NCBI GenBank assembly: GCA_905160935.1
Contig: CAJHZI010000495.1
Coordinates: 2,381,501-2,445,500 of the forward strand
Length of the DNA: 64,000 bases
Reading direction: 5' to 3'
From: Enchytraeus crypticus
Taxonomy: Eukaryota; Annelida; Clitellata; Enchytraeida; Enchytraeidae
Both the position numbers and the translations under genes were made by a program. Below, piece by piece: positions 44,225 to 55,810 of the stretch. Each line of letters opens with the position of its first letter. Positions within the stretch are counted from its first letter, which is position 1. Below the pieces are notes generated by a model that saw nothing but the letters and a program-made list of their open reading frames with translations, was not told where the DNA came from and did not search any database.

Positions 44225-46142
44225 TGTCTTTCTCTTACCTTATGTAGCCCAAACGGTAAGAGAAATAAAAACCAAAATTGAAAAATGTGTAAATGAAATA
44301 TAATTTACACTTTCAAAGGATGTATGCGTAAATAACCTATCCACAAACACATTGGACAGGTTGACACGGGAGAAAACTACTTTATTTTATAAATTTTAAT
44401 TTTTATGGATATAATGATATTTCAAGGCTTCTCGAAGCAATAATGTTTCACATGTGTTGTCAAGTTTTATGGGTAGTTTATACTCAAAACATATCTAAAT
44501 ATAAAGACTCTTAGATATTTGACGGTAGAATACTTCCGGTATTGAAAGCTCATCGTCTTCAGTCCGATGAAAACTGTCTATATATTGTCAAGAGAATCTC
44601 ATCACACAAAAGATCGAAAACATTCTGGACTTATTAGGCTACCACTGAGTGGTCATAATTGATCGTATTTGCAGCTTTTCAGTAGAGACCTTCTCAAATC
44701 AATGGAGGAAATGAAGTTCTTTTTAATCATTGCTTTTAGATTAGCAAATGACCACCTGCGTGAAATTACAATAATAGCGGTATATAAAATTAGTTAAATA
44801 AAAGATGTAGTGTTTCTAAACTGCACTATAGCTAAATATATTCAAAGCGATTATGAAAATGATTTTATGAAGTAGCATCAATTTTTTTAGAGGAATTAAT
44901 ATTATGTTGCTTAAGTTTCTGCTGAATAGTAGGGTGCTTAAATTTGGTTTCAGAAAGCATTAATTGAAAATTAATAACAAAATTATTAAAATATATACAA
45001 TATTCTGTAGCTGAAATGTTAGAAGTTTTATTGATTCGACTGAGATGGCAGTCAATTTTTTCATAAATCGTATTGGGAATAGTAATTGTTTTTAATTTCA
45101 AATAATGGTTTCTTGCTGCGAAAATGAATTTTTATTGATAACTATATTGAATGATTTGGTGTAAGATTTTTTACTTTTCTATTGTCTGAGAGAAATTACC
45201 GAAATTTGCCTGTTTTGAACCCCGATGATGATGACGAAATTAGAACTACAGTATATTTGCTGTATGGAAATTAAAAACTTATATTTTTTAAAAGGTTTAG
45301 ACTCACGGAGGAAGAGTAAAAGTGCATAGGAAAAAAATCATTAGTTGAACTTTGTACGATACAGCCAAGTCGTTGTGACACAGGCTTGAATACAACGATA
45401 AGAAGACGACAGACTCTGATGCTGTTCAGGTTTTTTATAGTTTACGTAGCTGGACTGTACATGTATAAAATTTGTTATTGCTTTTTCTTTTTTTTGTTAA
45501 CTCCAGGCTATATATTTTTTGAATCTACCATGTTTGACGAAATAAAGTCTAACTAGGCCTAAAGTCTGTATAGAAGAAATTTAGTGATTTTTATACATAA
45601 ACATTAGTTTCTATATAATATATTTTTCGTGTTTGTACTGTGTGTAGCTGACCCATTTGGAACTTACAAACGTCACTCTTGCCGTTGTCACTTACTAAAA
45701 CGGACGTAAAATCCTCATTTTAATATCAAACTCTTCTCTAATTTTGCCTATCGATGAACTGAAAAACAATTAAAGCTGACTCTTTTGCAAAATCTTTTTC
45801 AACAATTTAAACCTCCCTACATGTATAAACGATTGCTCTGATATGAAATTTGGTATCTCACTGGAGATGTATTCCTATCAAAAGTCGTCATTTTGTTAAA
45901 GTTCAAACAAATATACAGTAGTATTATATAATTCTTCTTGTATTTGTTAAAGAAATCACAGTTCAGAACGTACATTTCAGCCATATTATCGGCAAGTTTT
46001 TCAAGAAGACCCGTACTATTGTAATCATCAAAACTTGCACGTCCTCGAGTGCATAAGAGTGAGTCAGCAGTCTTAAACAAAATAATTCTAATACAGCAGC
46101 AGGTATGTCATAGGTTCAGACAAGCTGTTTACTCTTCTATCC
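44225..46142. other. Intergenic DNA upstream of the GPCR
   Basis: AT-rich DNA. Two minus-strand frames (44865-45101, 45817-46080) have no recognisable domain. Promoter and 5' UTR of the GPCR presumably lie at the right end. Confidence 0.4.
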
Positions 46143-49100
46143 ATGGAATCTATTAACGGAACGGTTCTACACACGGAAGCCGCGTTAAATAAATTTAGTA
46201 ATTTCACGGAAGCCGATGTCGACGCTTGGCTTCGCTCGGTGTTGTACGGTATTCGCTGGAGCTTTCTGCCCATAGTACTGGCCGGTACCGTCACCAACTG
46301 CCTTAACTTCGTCGTTCTCTCTCACAAAGACATGAAGTAAGTTCTGCATTAGTAATTCTGTATTCTGAAATATTTTTATTACTTTGAAATATTTTTGTTA
46401 CTTTGATTATTTTTATTAGTTTGAAATATTTTTATTACTTATAAATATTTTTATTACTTTGAACTGATTTTCTGGATTTTGAAATTTGCATCGTTTATGG
46501 ATCTTCATTTTTGCACGTCGGCTTGATTTTGACTCAATAGTGCTCGATGTTGAAATTGAAGACTATAGCACTGTAATTGCTGTTATTATGATTATTACTC
46601 TGATATGCTTTGTTTAGCTTTGCTTCATTTATTAGTTTTCATTGATTTTATCAAACATCTTCACTGTTGTGGGGAAAAAGGGGAAAGTCTACTAAAAGAG
46701 GTCATAGAAGGCAGAATAGAAGGAAAGAGAGGCAGAGGCAGGCCGAGATTAGGTATGTTAGATGATTTAAAGGCTCACTCATATGTGAACATGAAGAGGA
46801 AAGCGAAGACAGATAAGAATTGAGGCGTTATTTACTATGGACCTGCCAGTGGGCAGTGCAATAAGAGACAGAAAGAGAGAGATTCACTATTGCAATGGAC
46901 ATAATATCTATTTTAAGTATAATATTATGATGATGACTATGATGATAAAGTGATGATGATGACTGTAAATATAATAGTACAATATTAGTAGACAAGCTTC
47001 TGCTAATGTATCTACAGACTTGGTTATATGAATAATGTTATTATCTTGAACCCGGGTCGCTAATCTTGTAGAACCCTATCCTCCCTTTAATTTAATTATT
47101 TTGCCATTCCATTGCAATAATTCCTAATGTGTAGATCTGAGAGCTTATAGCATAGGGCTCAAATAGTGTCATCCGCTGACATTTGTGAAATGAAGTACAT
47201 TGGTAACTCACTTTTCTATTTCCAGCAGCATAATATAAAAAAATTAAATTTCATCTCTTATGTAATTGACTGGTATGCTATATGTGTAAATTGGTATGTT
47301 GCTTCTCTGCTGTAACTTTCTGCGGTTGTCTGATTGAAGTAAAAAAATAATTTTATAAATATTTAATTAATTAAACAGAGCGTTCAGTCCATCAGATAAA
47401 GTCTCTCTACATGTATACAGAAATTTTGAGTTTCGATTTCGATTTTTTTAAATGCATTTAAATGCATTAAATGAATAAATCAATTAAATAATTCATCACA
47501 AATCATAAATTATAAAATCATAAATCAATTAAATGCATATAGGATCAGGCATTAGTTATAGCTGATATATTTTTTTCTTCTCTATTTTGTATTCAAGGAT
47601 CTCTGCTTCAATAGACCTTGTTATTCAAGGATTTCTGCATAGATTCCTAATTAACCTTGCATGTTTCTGGTCAATTTTATTCGTAATAACATTGTTCCAA
47701 TTTCAGTTTTATAGAAACAGCAACATAATATCCCTCGCCCTATACCTATGGCCATCCCACGAGATCAACTTATACCAGTTAATCACTAGTCACCGGTTTC
47801 AAATGTCAGTGAATTCAATCAGAACAAAACGAAATGTGACGACGAGAGACTGTAATTTAGTTCATCTGAGCTGCTGAAAACGCAAAAGAAGCAGCTGTAG
47901 CAGCAGCTGTAGCAGTAGCAGCAGTATCATCAGCAGCTGTAGCAGCAGCAACAGTAGCAGTTTCAGTAGTATCAGCAGCAGCAGCTGCACTAATAATAAT
48001 AGCAGTAGTGGTAGAGTGGTAGCAGTAGCAGCAGCAGCAGCAGTAGAAGCAGCAGTAGCAGCAGCAGTAGCAGTATCAGCAGCAGTAGCAGTATCAGCAG
48101 TAGTAGCAGCAGTAGCTGTAGCAGCAGCAGATGCAACAGCAGTAGTAGCTGCAGCAGCACCAGAATAAAGATAAAGAAAAACAAAGAGCACTAATAAAAT
48201 GAAAGCTCTTAAACATTTCTTTTCAAGCTCCTTCTTAGACATCTGCGAAAATGTTTCTCTTTGCGTTAAATTGTCTTTGCAACCATTTTCATGTACTACT
48301 GTAACTTGACTATTCTGCACAAAATGTGAATTTACGATGATAGATAATAATAGAAATTTTAACAGTTTCGTTCTTCTTGCTTTCATCATCTCATATCTTA
48401 GCTCACACAAACGTTTCAAGGTTTTTCACTCCCAGATAAAACCCAACTCTTTCCGCCATAGGTCTAAATTTTGACACGCTTGCCTAGGATCTTGGACTTG
48501 CACTGTTTTGATCTCGCTTTCTCTTGTGGCCTCTGTGTACTCAGTCGTCATCATGTAGTGTTTTGGCGCCTGTTTGTGTAGAGTCTGCAAAAGACGTCAC
48601 TGACATTTCCTTATGGCGAGGAACCGGACGTGAAATTCTTATTGATTGATTGACAGCACAACTTAACCTCCAATGTGTCAGTAACGTGCCATGTTTTCAA
48701 TTCAATTTTGTTGCTAAGGATATAACGAAAATTTATATGTTAATCACGTATAGAAATTGGAAAAATAATCACCGTTTAATTTCCTCTAATCCTGTGAACA
48801 AAGTATCGCCCGACGTATTAGGGAAAAATATACACTTAAACTCCGATCATACAACTTAATTAAGGTCATCGCCATCATCATAATCTTTTCTCCTTGAATC
48901 TTAGTTTATCTTGGGTCAGGATATATACGCATAGAACTTAACTTTTCCTGGAGCCTATGCGCTCAAAAACAGATTGTCCTCTCTGACGTTGATTTGTATC
49001 TTAGTGCTTTGTCGTCTTTTACAACACGTGGAGTCCACGATTGTTCTATTCTTTAGCAACTTGGACACAACACGGATAACATAATTATAATCCTAACTGT

Positions 49101-50885
49101 TAAAATGGATCAAATGAGTTGAAATATATAACTGAAAATGAAGTCATAGCGGTGGTTTTAATAGAGTTTGTTTTGCTAACAATTGGTTTAAAGCATTCGT
49201 TGTTTATAGCGAGAGAGTGTTGGATATCACTTTAGCTTACCAACATTTAATTAGATTTATTTATTTGGTCTCTCAAGGACTTTAAGTTAGGCCCAGTTTT
49301 CCAGTTTCACTTGGTAACGCTTTAACAAACAGAAATTCCAATCGAAATTTAACCATTCGCTAACTAAAGTATGAAATTAAATCTATAGGACTTGTGTTTC
49401 CACTGCCTAAACATTTTTGTGAAAAATATTTGTAAGAACATGCAATTTATCGGGAAACAAATTACATTAAATTATAATAAATGAAATATATAAAACTGAA
49501 TTAAAGTAGATAAATGAAATAAAATAAATTAAACATAAAAAAGTTTCTACTATCCAATTCTCGTGCAAGTGGCGCAACCAGAATCAAAAGTATAAATAAA
49601 ATAATAACTGTAATTGTTCACTTGAAAACGTGAGGTTTACTCTTATTTAGTAATACTATCATTAATTTTATAAATGTAAGTTTTAATTCATTATACATTG
49701 TCTTCTTTCACATCATGGAGACTCTGCAATTATATGGTAATAAATTAAACCATTACTTAGGCTATGACCATTTTTTGATTCAATCCCATGAGCTACGTCT
49801 CATGTCTTAGCATAACTATAGAAAATATACTGCCATGTCTAATTCTATCAGCACATTTCTCAATTCCACTGAATGAAAATCACTAACGCCCGATTTAGTG
49901 TCTCTGCTTTGCGTGTTTTCTCCGTGATTATATTATGTTTATGTTTTTCGTGATTTAATTGCTTTTTACGTTTTATCGTGATTAAATTAGGTCATTTAAG
50001 TTTTATGGCAACTTTTAGTTCATATTGTACTAAGGCGAAGTTGAAACATTAAAGAACCGACAACCAACAGTAGTATATTTAGTAATTTGGGGCATAAATT
50101 TCTGCTAGCACAATCTAGCAAGACATCAAAAATAATTTAATTTTATCTCACCAGCTGAGACCGGTGCGATCAAAGGATCTTCCTGAATCCTGGATAATTT
50201 CCGGAGTCATAATCTATTTGGTAGACTGTTCTTTAATTTGTTAAAATTTATTGTTTTTTAATTGTTTTGAATGTTTTAATAGCGTAGGGGGAAGTCATGA
50301 AGTTTTAAATGGCAGATCCTGAGGTGAACTGAACCCTCGTGGGTTCGAATCCCAGCCGCGCTGATCTGAGAGAAAAATCTCGGACATTCACTGGACTGGC
50401 TACACGGAAAATGGACTAAATTGCCTAACGGATTAAACATGTGGTATTAAAAGTGATAGATATCAACATAGTTGATCATTTCACTATATTGCGTGTTTAA
50501 AGTTGAATTACTTTTTTCTTTAACAAAAAGCTTATCTAAAGAGAGGGTAATAGAAGAGGTAGAAAGATAAAGGGAGGAGTGAGAGAGAGTAATAGAGAGA
50601 GAACGAGGGTGAGAGAAGAAAGAGAAAGAGAGAAAGAGAGGGATGAGAGAATGAGAGTGACAGAATGAGAGAACTAGAGAGCGTGTCGAGAAATTTTGCA
50701 GAATATTAAAAAAAGCTAAAGCTAAGGTTAACGTCAGTTTCCTCACTCGAAAGCAATGTCAGTGACGGGCGAGCCCAGGATTTGAACCCGCACATACTGA
50801 TCCGCGGTCGAGTGTCTTACCGACTTCGCCACTGGCTGCAGCCAATATTAGAGACAATATTAGAGACAGACATCGAGCTGAGAGA

Positions 50886-50938
<53 letters not shown>

Positions 50939-53900
50939 AGAAGAAGAGAGATAGACAGAGAGAGATAGATAGGGAAGAGAATGAGAAAGAGAGAGGGAGA
51001 GAGAGAGAGATAGAGAGAGCGAGAGAGAATAAGAGAAAGCAATAAAATATGAGTCAAAGATTTATTTTCATGCAGTCACCTTAATTTCACCAGTTTCTTT
51101 TTGTAAATTGAATAATTCCCTGAACGCATCTGCAAACATTTCTAAGAAATCATCTTTTTGCTAATTAACATAAAATTTATAATAACTTCAGTAAAGAAAC
51201 CATATTTCAATTGAAGAAAACTAAGTAACCTTTATACATTCGAGAGTGAAAACCTTATAATGAATGCAATAAATGGAAAGTGGAAAGAACGACATAAACC
51301 GTAGAGCGATTCCATTATATATTTCCTTGTAGAATCTGATATTGAATTTTGTTGATTTGATATCAGGCACAAGATTTCAATTCAGAAATTTTGTTTAATT
51401 TGGAATCTACATTTCCTTTTCGTTAAATTTAACTTTAAAATGTATAACATAGCAACAAAAATAATTTACCGTTTCAGTGCTGTTTTAACCTGATATACTT
51501 GTACTATGGAGCACTGGTTGTAGGTCAGATTATCGACCGCGGATCATTATATGCGGGATTCAAATCCTGGGCTTGTCCGTCACGGACATCGCTTTCGATT
51601 GAAGAAACTGACGTTAACGCTAACTTTACAAGCTTTTAAAACCAAACAGAAGCAAAGTTAGCGAATCAGGCCATACATTTCGCTAATCTAAAATAAAGAT
51701 AAACATTTCAGTAATAGACTGGTGTATGATGGTTTCATTTAAAGCTAAATAGGGGATTTGCTGGTGGTTTGGTGTAGGACAGAGAGGATTTGAGACAGTC
51801 TATTCATATCCCGACCCTAGCTAAGCTGGAACTCAAGGGAAGATGATGATGAAACTAGATAAATAAAATTAAATAAGTATAATTCTAAACATTATGAACA
51901 TAAAATACTTTCTACTCTCCAATTCTCGTGCAGGTGGCGTAACTAGAATCGAAATGATTAATAAAACAACAACTTAAATTGTACATTAGAAAACGTGAGG
52001 TTAACTCTTATGTATTAATACTATCATTAATGCTATACGACTGTACATCTGCTTTCAGATCATCGAGCACCGGGGTATACCTCTGCGCTCTGGCCGCAGC
52101 AGACCTCGGGGTCATGTACTTCGAGCTGTTTCGTGTCTGGTTCGAGTGGATCCAGCTCATTCCTCCTGAACTATATTTCAGCGACGCCTACTGCATGTTC
52201 GCTAACTACACTAACGGAGTGGCGAGAGATTACTCTAATTGGCTCGTCGCCTGCCTCACACTGGAGAGAGTGGTCATGATGCTAAATCCTTACTGTGCTC
52301 GGAGGATCTTCTCGGTCAAGATGGCGCACAAAGTCGTGCTGTTCCTGTTTGTGGGCATCTGTATCCCGCATCTACACGCCTTCATGTATAGCAAGGCTCA
52401 GAAGGTAAGCAGCGATGGAAGATGGTAAAGGCTTTATTTCATGAGGAATAGTATAGTTGGAATATTCTTAGTTTCCCTTTGAGTAGTAGGAGTTTGTATT
52501 TAGAACTATGTAGAAGTGTGAATTTAGAATTAAATTACCATCTTTAATCGAAGTAACGTTACGCAATATGAAACAAAATGTCTATAACAATTTGTGTAGA
52601 AGCGCTCTAGTGTAAGATTGTTTAGTTATCGCACTTGTATTTTGTATTCTGCACTATTTCGGTCTCTGTACGACACTTGTTAAATTTCTTAGTTGCCTAA
52701 TTTGACGAATAAAAGATCTTCACAGTAATTATTTTAGTAGTTTTTTTTCTTTTTAATGCCCTGGGCTGTAAAGGGCCCTGGGCTAAAAATAAGATAAAAG
52801 AGACTTTATTTAATTAAAAGTTTTAAAAAAGCGATTAAAATAATTCCTCTGCACTCTGGGAAGCCGCTTTAGCCAAAGTGCCACTGAAGCAGACTGCATT
52901 GAATCGCTGGAGAGCAATAGACAGTCGCTGCCACAGAAAAGATTTTTCGCGCAGTAGTTAGCGATTTTTAGTAGTTAGTTTAGTTTACTAGTCTACAGGT
53001 ATAAGGAATGGTATTGAAACCTGACGCGAAGGCCTGTTACTTTGCACAATTAAGTACTGGTTTTCCCTGCTAAGGCAGGAGAGCAGGGTCATTAGGTAAT
53101 AGCTAATTTCAGTAAGTGTTACAACACTTAATTAAATATCGAATAAGGCCTTCGCGTCAGTTTCAGTATCTCATTCCCAATATCTGTAGACTAGGAAATA
53201 TTATCTGCTTTAGTTTTCCATAACTTTAGTTGGTCGAGTGGTTCATAAGGTCGCTTAATTAAATCCTCTTTTGAAATGATTTTAGCTCAGCTTGAAAGAT
53301 CTTCCTAATGAGGGTATTTATAGCTTCTGCTACTAATAAGCTATATTAGTACCAGAAGCTTCTAAAGATCACAAGATATCTTCTTTGTAAAGATCTTACA
53401 TTCTAACATTGGATCTCTGTGGTTGGAAAATTATACTGTAAATTATAATTAAGCCGCACAACTGTCATACATTTTATCTTCTTGAAATAGTAAATAGACT
53501 ACGAACTGTCAATATGCCTCTTCTTAGACTCCTTAAAATATTACATATTCATTGAAATATTAAATATAGCAAAATGTCAGTGAAATTGTTATACAGTAGT
53601 CATCAGCCAGAGCTACTTAATCATTATATTGGATCGCATCACTTCGACAGTGGCGTGGTCGGTTAGATGTATAACTACCTATGTGTGTGTCAGAGGTTCG
53701 AATCCTCAAAAGAGTCACTGATATTCTTTCGAGTAACTAAAGTGGCATTAGCATTGACATTAGCTTCATAACTCTAAGCTTTTAGCCTTTTAACCCTTAG
53801 CCCCTTCAGCTTATCAGTATTTAGCATATATTTTCCGATAAACAGTAGCCCTTGAATTGAATACCAATCCCATCACTTCCATCGCTGATCTTGTGTTAAT

Positions 53901-54858
53901 TTTGCTGTCGTTATTCGTTGTAGAATAACGACAGGAGGCAGGCCGAGACTAGGTATGTTAGATGATTTAAAGACCCACTCATATGTTTAGATGAGGGAGG
54001 GCGGAAGACTGAGAAGAGTGGAGGCGTTATATACCATGGACCTGCCAGTAGGCAGTGCACTAAGAGAGTACACTTTGCATTACTCTACTATTAATTGTGT
54101 GACTTTTTCTTCAAGTGGTCTTGTTGCTATTACAGATCGTAGGTTGGGTGTGTTGGGAGGACCCCGCTTTTCCTACCGGTCAGATTGTCGCCGCAGCAGT
54201 AGAATTCATTGTCGGCTACATTGTGGTCATCGTCGTGTTTATTCTCAACCTTATCATGATAGTCGCCATCTATCGTCACCATGTACCATCAACAGCTTCA
54301 TCTGGTGTCGTAGACAGGCTTAACACCAACAGAACACGCCGCACAGCCAACAGAAGGTTGACGAGAACCCTTCTAGTGGTAGCTCTGGTGTTTCTGGTCT
54401 GTGAGACACCTCGAATGATCTCAGCTTTTGTTTCCAAGTTCACTGTTCGAACGCCAGTCAAGCGCATCATCCACAACATGTCCTTCTGCATATCAGGAAT
54501 TAATCACGCATGTAACTTCTTCATCTACATCCTCTCATCTCCCAGATTTCGTCAGCTGTTCGTGCAGTCTTGCCGAAGATCTTGTGGTCAAAAGAGACAC
54601 TCGCCTTGTTTTGGAGAAGAAGGAATAAGGCTGAGGAGATCTATCAGTCAGCGTAGTATGCTTCAACAGAAAGAACGGGTAGAACTGGAACAACGTGCCC
54701 ATTCCGCCTGTGAGCAGTATTTGCTTGCTGACGTTCAGAAGCCAAATATCTTTGTTCACCTTGATCTTAAACTCTTTGTAGCTTCAAACGTTGAGCAATC
54801 CACTAACAGTGCTAAGATATCTAATGTGCCTGCAGAAATCATGAATAGTGTTAAGTAA
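46143..54858 (+). CDS. Class A (rhodopsin-like) GPCR, peptide-receptor type, 3 exons
   Basis: Three exons join in phase: 46143-46336, 52059-52404 and 54136-54858, giving 420 aa. N-glycosylation sites NGT and NFT precede TM1 (residues 40-60, TVTNCLNF). TM2 has LAAADLG (77-82). TM3 starts at Cys110 and ends with LER (133-135) where DRY is usual. TM4 lies at about 155-175, and ECL2 has Cys186 for the disulfide. TM5 is at about 198-226. TM6 carries FLVCETPR (266-273) in place of CWxP. TM7 ends NFFIY (307-311) where NPxxY is usual. A long basic/Ser tail follows. The FLxCxxPR and NFFIY forms are typical of the FMRFamide-receptor-like and other invertebrate orphan peptide receptors. The ligand is unknown. 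It should sit in the plasma membrane and couple to G proteins. Introns of 5.7 and 1.7 kb are full of repeats. The start ATG follows an in-frame non-coding stretch and is the only good choice. Confidence 0.88.
46450..46595 (-). repeat. Repeat family E in GPCR intron 1
   Basis: Plus strand: GATTTTCTGGATTTTGAAAT, TTTGCACGTCGGCTTGATTT, CTCAATAGTGCTCGATGTTG and CTATAGCACTGTAATTGCTG, then ATTATTATG. Full-length solitary unit. Confidence 0.75.
46640..46895 (+). pseudogene. LINE ORF2 3'-end fragment in GPCR intron 1
   Basis: Encodes SLLKEVIEGRIEGKRGRGRP, GMLDDLKAHSYVNMKRKA, then a stop and remnants of GPASGQC with an AGAGAGA-like tail. It is the C-terminal end of the same LINE family as 57085-57935 and 53925-54092. 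Confidence 0.75.
47880..48165 (+). repeat. (GCA/GTA)n microsatellite in GPCR intron 1
   Basis: Compound GCAGCA/GTAGCA repeats over 280 bp. It generates spurious poly-Ala and poly-Leu frames on the minus strand. Confidence 0.95.
48593..48655 (+). repeat. Repeat family D with ATTG tail
   Basis: GACGTCACTGACATTTCCTT, then GCGAGGAACCGGACGTGAAA and TTGATTGATTGA. Best example of the D end with its tetranucleotide tail. Confidence 0.75.
48865..49005 (-). repeat. Repeat family C, minus orientation
   Basis: ATCATCATAATC, CTCCTTGAATCTTAGTTTAT, TTGGGTCAGGATAT, then CTGGAGCCTATGCGCTCA and CTCTGACGTTGAT. Diverged copy in GPCR intron 1. Confidence 0.6.
49500..49725 (+). repeat. Diverged duplicate of the GPCR exon 2 upstream region
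   Basis: Aligns with 51850-52066. Shared blocks include CCAATTCTCGTGCA, GAAAACGTGAGGTT and AATACTATCATTAAT in the same order and spacing. The counterpart of the acceptor TTTCAGATCATCGAGCACC is TTTCACATCATGGAGACTC: the AG is lost and coding similarity ends there. Confidence 0.75.
50275..50500 (+). repeat. SINE family A in GPCR intron 1
   Basis: ATAGCGTAGGGGGAAGTCAT (A-box region), GGGTTCGAATCCCAGCCGCG (perfect B box), GATCTGAGAGAAAAATCTCG and the end ATCATTTCACTATATTGCGT. Among the youngest-looking copies. Confidence 0.9.
50555..50672 (+). repeat. (GA)n-rich tract
   Basis: Imperfect GAGAGA runs between SINE A and SINE B copies in GPCR intron 1. Confidence 0.85.
50712..50845 (-). repeat. SINE family B, minus orientation
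   Basis: AAAGCTAAGGTTAACGTCAG, CACTCGAAAGCAATGTCAGT, CAGGATTTGAACCCGCACAT, GATCCGCGGTCGAGTGTCTT and GCCACTGGCTGCAGCC. Complete copy. Confidence 0.9.
50880..51042 (+). repeat. (GA)n microsatellite
   Basis: Long AGAGAG run with AGAAGAAG and AGATAGA interruptions. It causes spurious Arg/Glu and Ser/Leu frames. Confidence 0.95.
51512..51640 (+). repeat. SINE family B, plus orientation
   Basis: GACCGCGGATCATTATATGC, GGGATTCAAATCCTGGGCTT (B box), GTCACGGACATCGCTTTCGA and GAAGAAACTGACGTTAACGC. Confidence 0.85.
51745..51865 (+). repeat. Repeat family C, plus orientation
   Basis: GGTGTAGGACAGAGAGGATT, TGAGACAGTCTATTCATATC, CCGACCCTAGCTAAGCTGGA, then ACTCAAGGGAAGATGATGAT. It lies about 190 bases before the GPCR exon 2 acceptor. 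Confidence 0.75.
53006..53176. mobile_element. MITE-like inverted-repeat element in GPCR intron 2
   Basis: Arms of about 30 bp: GAATGGTATTGAAAC then CTGACGCGAAGGCCT (to 53035), and inverted AGGCCTTCGCGTCAG (53146-53160) then TTTCAGTATCTCATTC. The inner 15 bp are perfect. The 110-bp centre has further weak pairing (AATTAAGT and ACTTAATT). No coding capacity; target duplication not clear. Confidence 0.6.
53640..53780 (+). repeat. tRNA-derived SINE fragment
   Basis: AGTGGCGTGGTCGGTTAGAT (A-box-like), CAGAGGTTCGAATCCTC (perfect B box) and a tail AGTCACTGATATTCTTTCGA with GTGGCATTAGCATTGACATT. The tail resembles a diverged SINE family B, so this may be a related subfamily. Confidence 0.65.
53925..54092 (+). 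pseudogene. LINE ORF2 3'-end fragment in GPCR intron 2
   Basis: Close to 46720-46880: GGCAGGCCGAGACTAGGTAT, GTTAGATGATTTAAAG, GGAGGCGTTATATACCATGG and CCTGCCAGTAGGCAGTGCAC. It ends 44 bases before the exon 3 acceptor. Confidence 0.75.
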
Positions 54859-55345
54859 ATGTTTTGTTCTTAGGCTATTTACGACCCGTTTGAGAGAATT
54901 TAAAAAATTTGCGACGATAGTTTGAGGGCCTTTATATTAATCATTACAGGTGGTACGAAATTCAAGAACGACCTTACCAATTGTGTTGCAATTTACAGTG
55001 TAGATATACTATAGACCTTCAAAGAATAAGTTAGGAGAAATTGAGAACGGAACTTGCCTATGACTGCAAGTATTCGTAAGTGGCGATCGACGCATATTTG
55101 TCATCGAGATGATTTATAGCAACAGAGCAATGAGGCAGTGTTTTGGAACGGCTGGTAGCTCATATTGCAGACTCTCTGGGATCTAAATCAGAGAACGGTC
55201 GTCGTCTTTTGTCATTGGGATATGTGAGCAAACCGTGACTGAAGCCATCTGAGCATTGTGCATAGCGCCACTTCTTAATTCTATACATTTTCCTATACCT
55301 ACACATTTTCCGCTTAGTATCCAGTACACTGATAAATAGACCAAC
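54859..55345. other. GPCR 3' flank
   Basis: No canonical AATAAA close to the stop codon was seen; the nearest is about 900 bases downstream (near 55750). No gene. Confidence 0.4.
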
Positions 55346-55420
55346 CGCGAACGGCACGCTTTGTAAGAGGCAACTGGCATGAACTGAAGAAGGCAATGGG
55401 AAACCACTTCATAAGCCATA
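55346..55420 (+). repeat. Short SINE-like module
   Basis: CGAACGGCACGCTTTGTAAG, AGGCAACTGG and GAAGGCAATGGGAAACCACT. Matches the module at 41155, 42515 and 42711. Confidence 0.55.
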
Positions 55421-55754
55421 TTATTTTCAAAATTTAGGCTCTATTAAGGTGTGAATAAGGCATCGTCTTTTGTGTAGGGATTAACTCGTTGATCCATTTT
55501 ATGCTCTTTATGGAGCGTGAATTTAAAAGCAGCACGTTAGTAAGAGTATATACCTTGAACCGGCCAATTGACAGAGCACAAGAGAAATAGAGAGAAAGAG
55601 AGAGCGCGAAAGTGATAATATGCTTAATGATTGATATTGATTGATTGTAAGTAATATAACAGTTTCGGGATAGTACTACTGGTCTATAATTTATAAACAA
55701 ATATCTACATTAATATTAGGCATTTTGTTGCACAATAATTATTATCAATCAATA

Positions 55755-55810
55755 AATCAGAATTTAACTTCCGGTTCCTTGCCAACAGGCAATGTCAGGG
55801 ACGTCATCAT
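55755..55810 (-). repeat. Repeat family D, minus orientation
   Basis: CAATCAATAAATCAGAATTT, AACTTCCGGTTCCTTGCC, GGCAATGTCAGGGACGTCAT. Confidence 0.7.

Noticed and set aside
45817..46080. 87-codon minus-strand ORF upstream of the GPCR
   Set aside because: No recognised domain, no splice partners, and low-complexity C-terminal half.
47587..47877. Possible extra GPCR exon (acceptor-like TTTCAG then RNSNIISLALYLW)
   Set aside because: Exon 1 joins exon 2 in phase and completes ICL1-TM2 without it; the rest has no receptor motif.
47862..48419. Ala/Thr- and Leu-rich ORFs on the minus strand
   Set aside because: Product of the GCA/GTA microsatellite in GPCR intron 1.
50782..51057. Arg/Glu-rich and Ser/Leu-rich ORFs
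   Set aside because: Translation of the GA microsatellite and SINE B.
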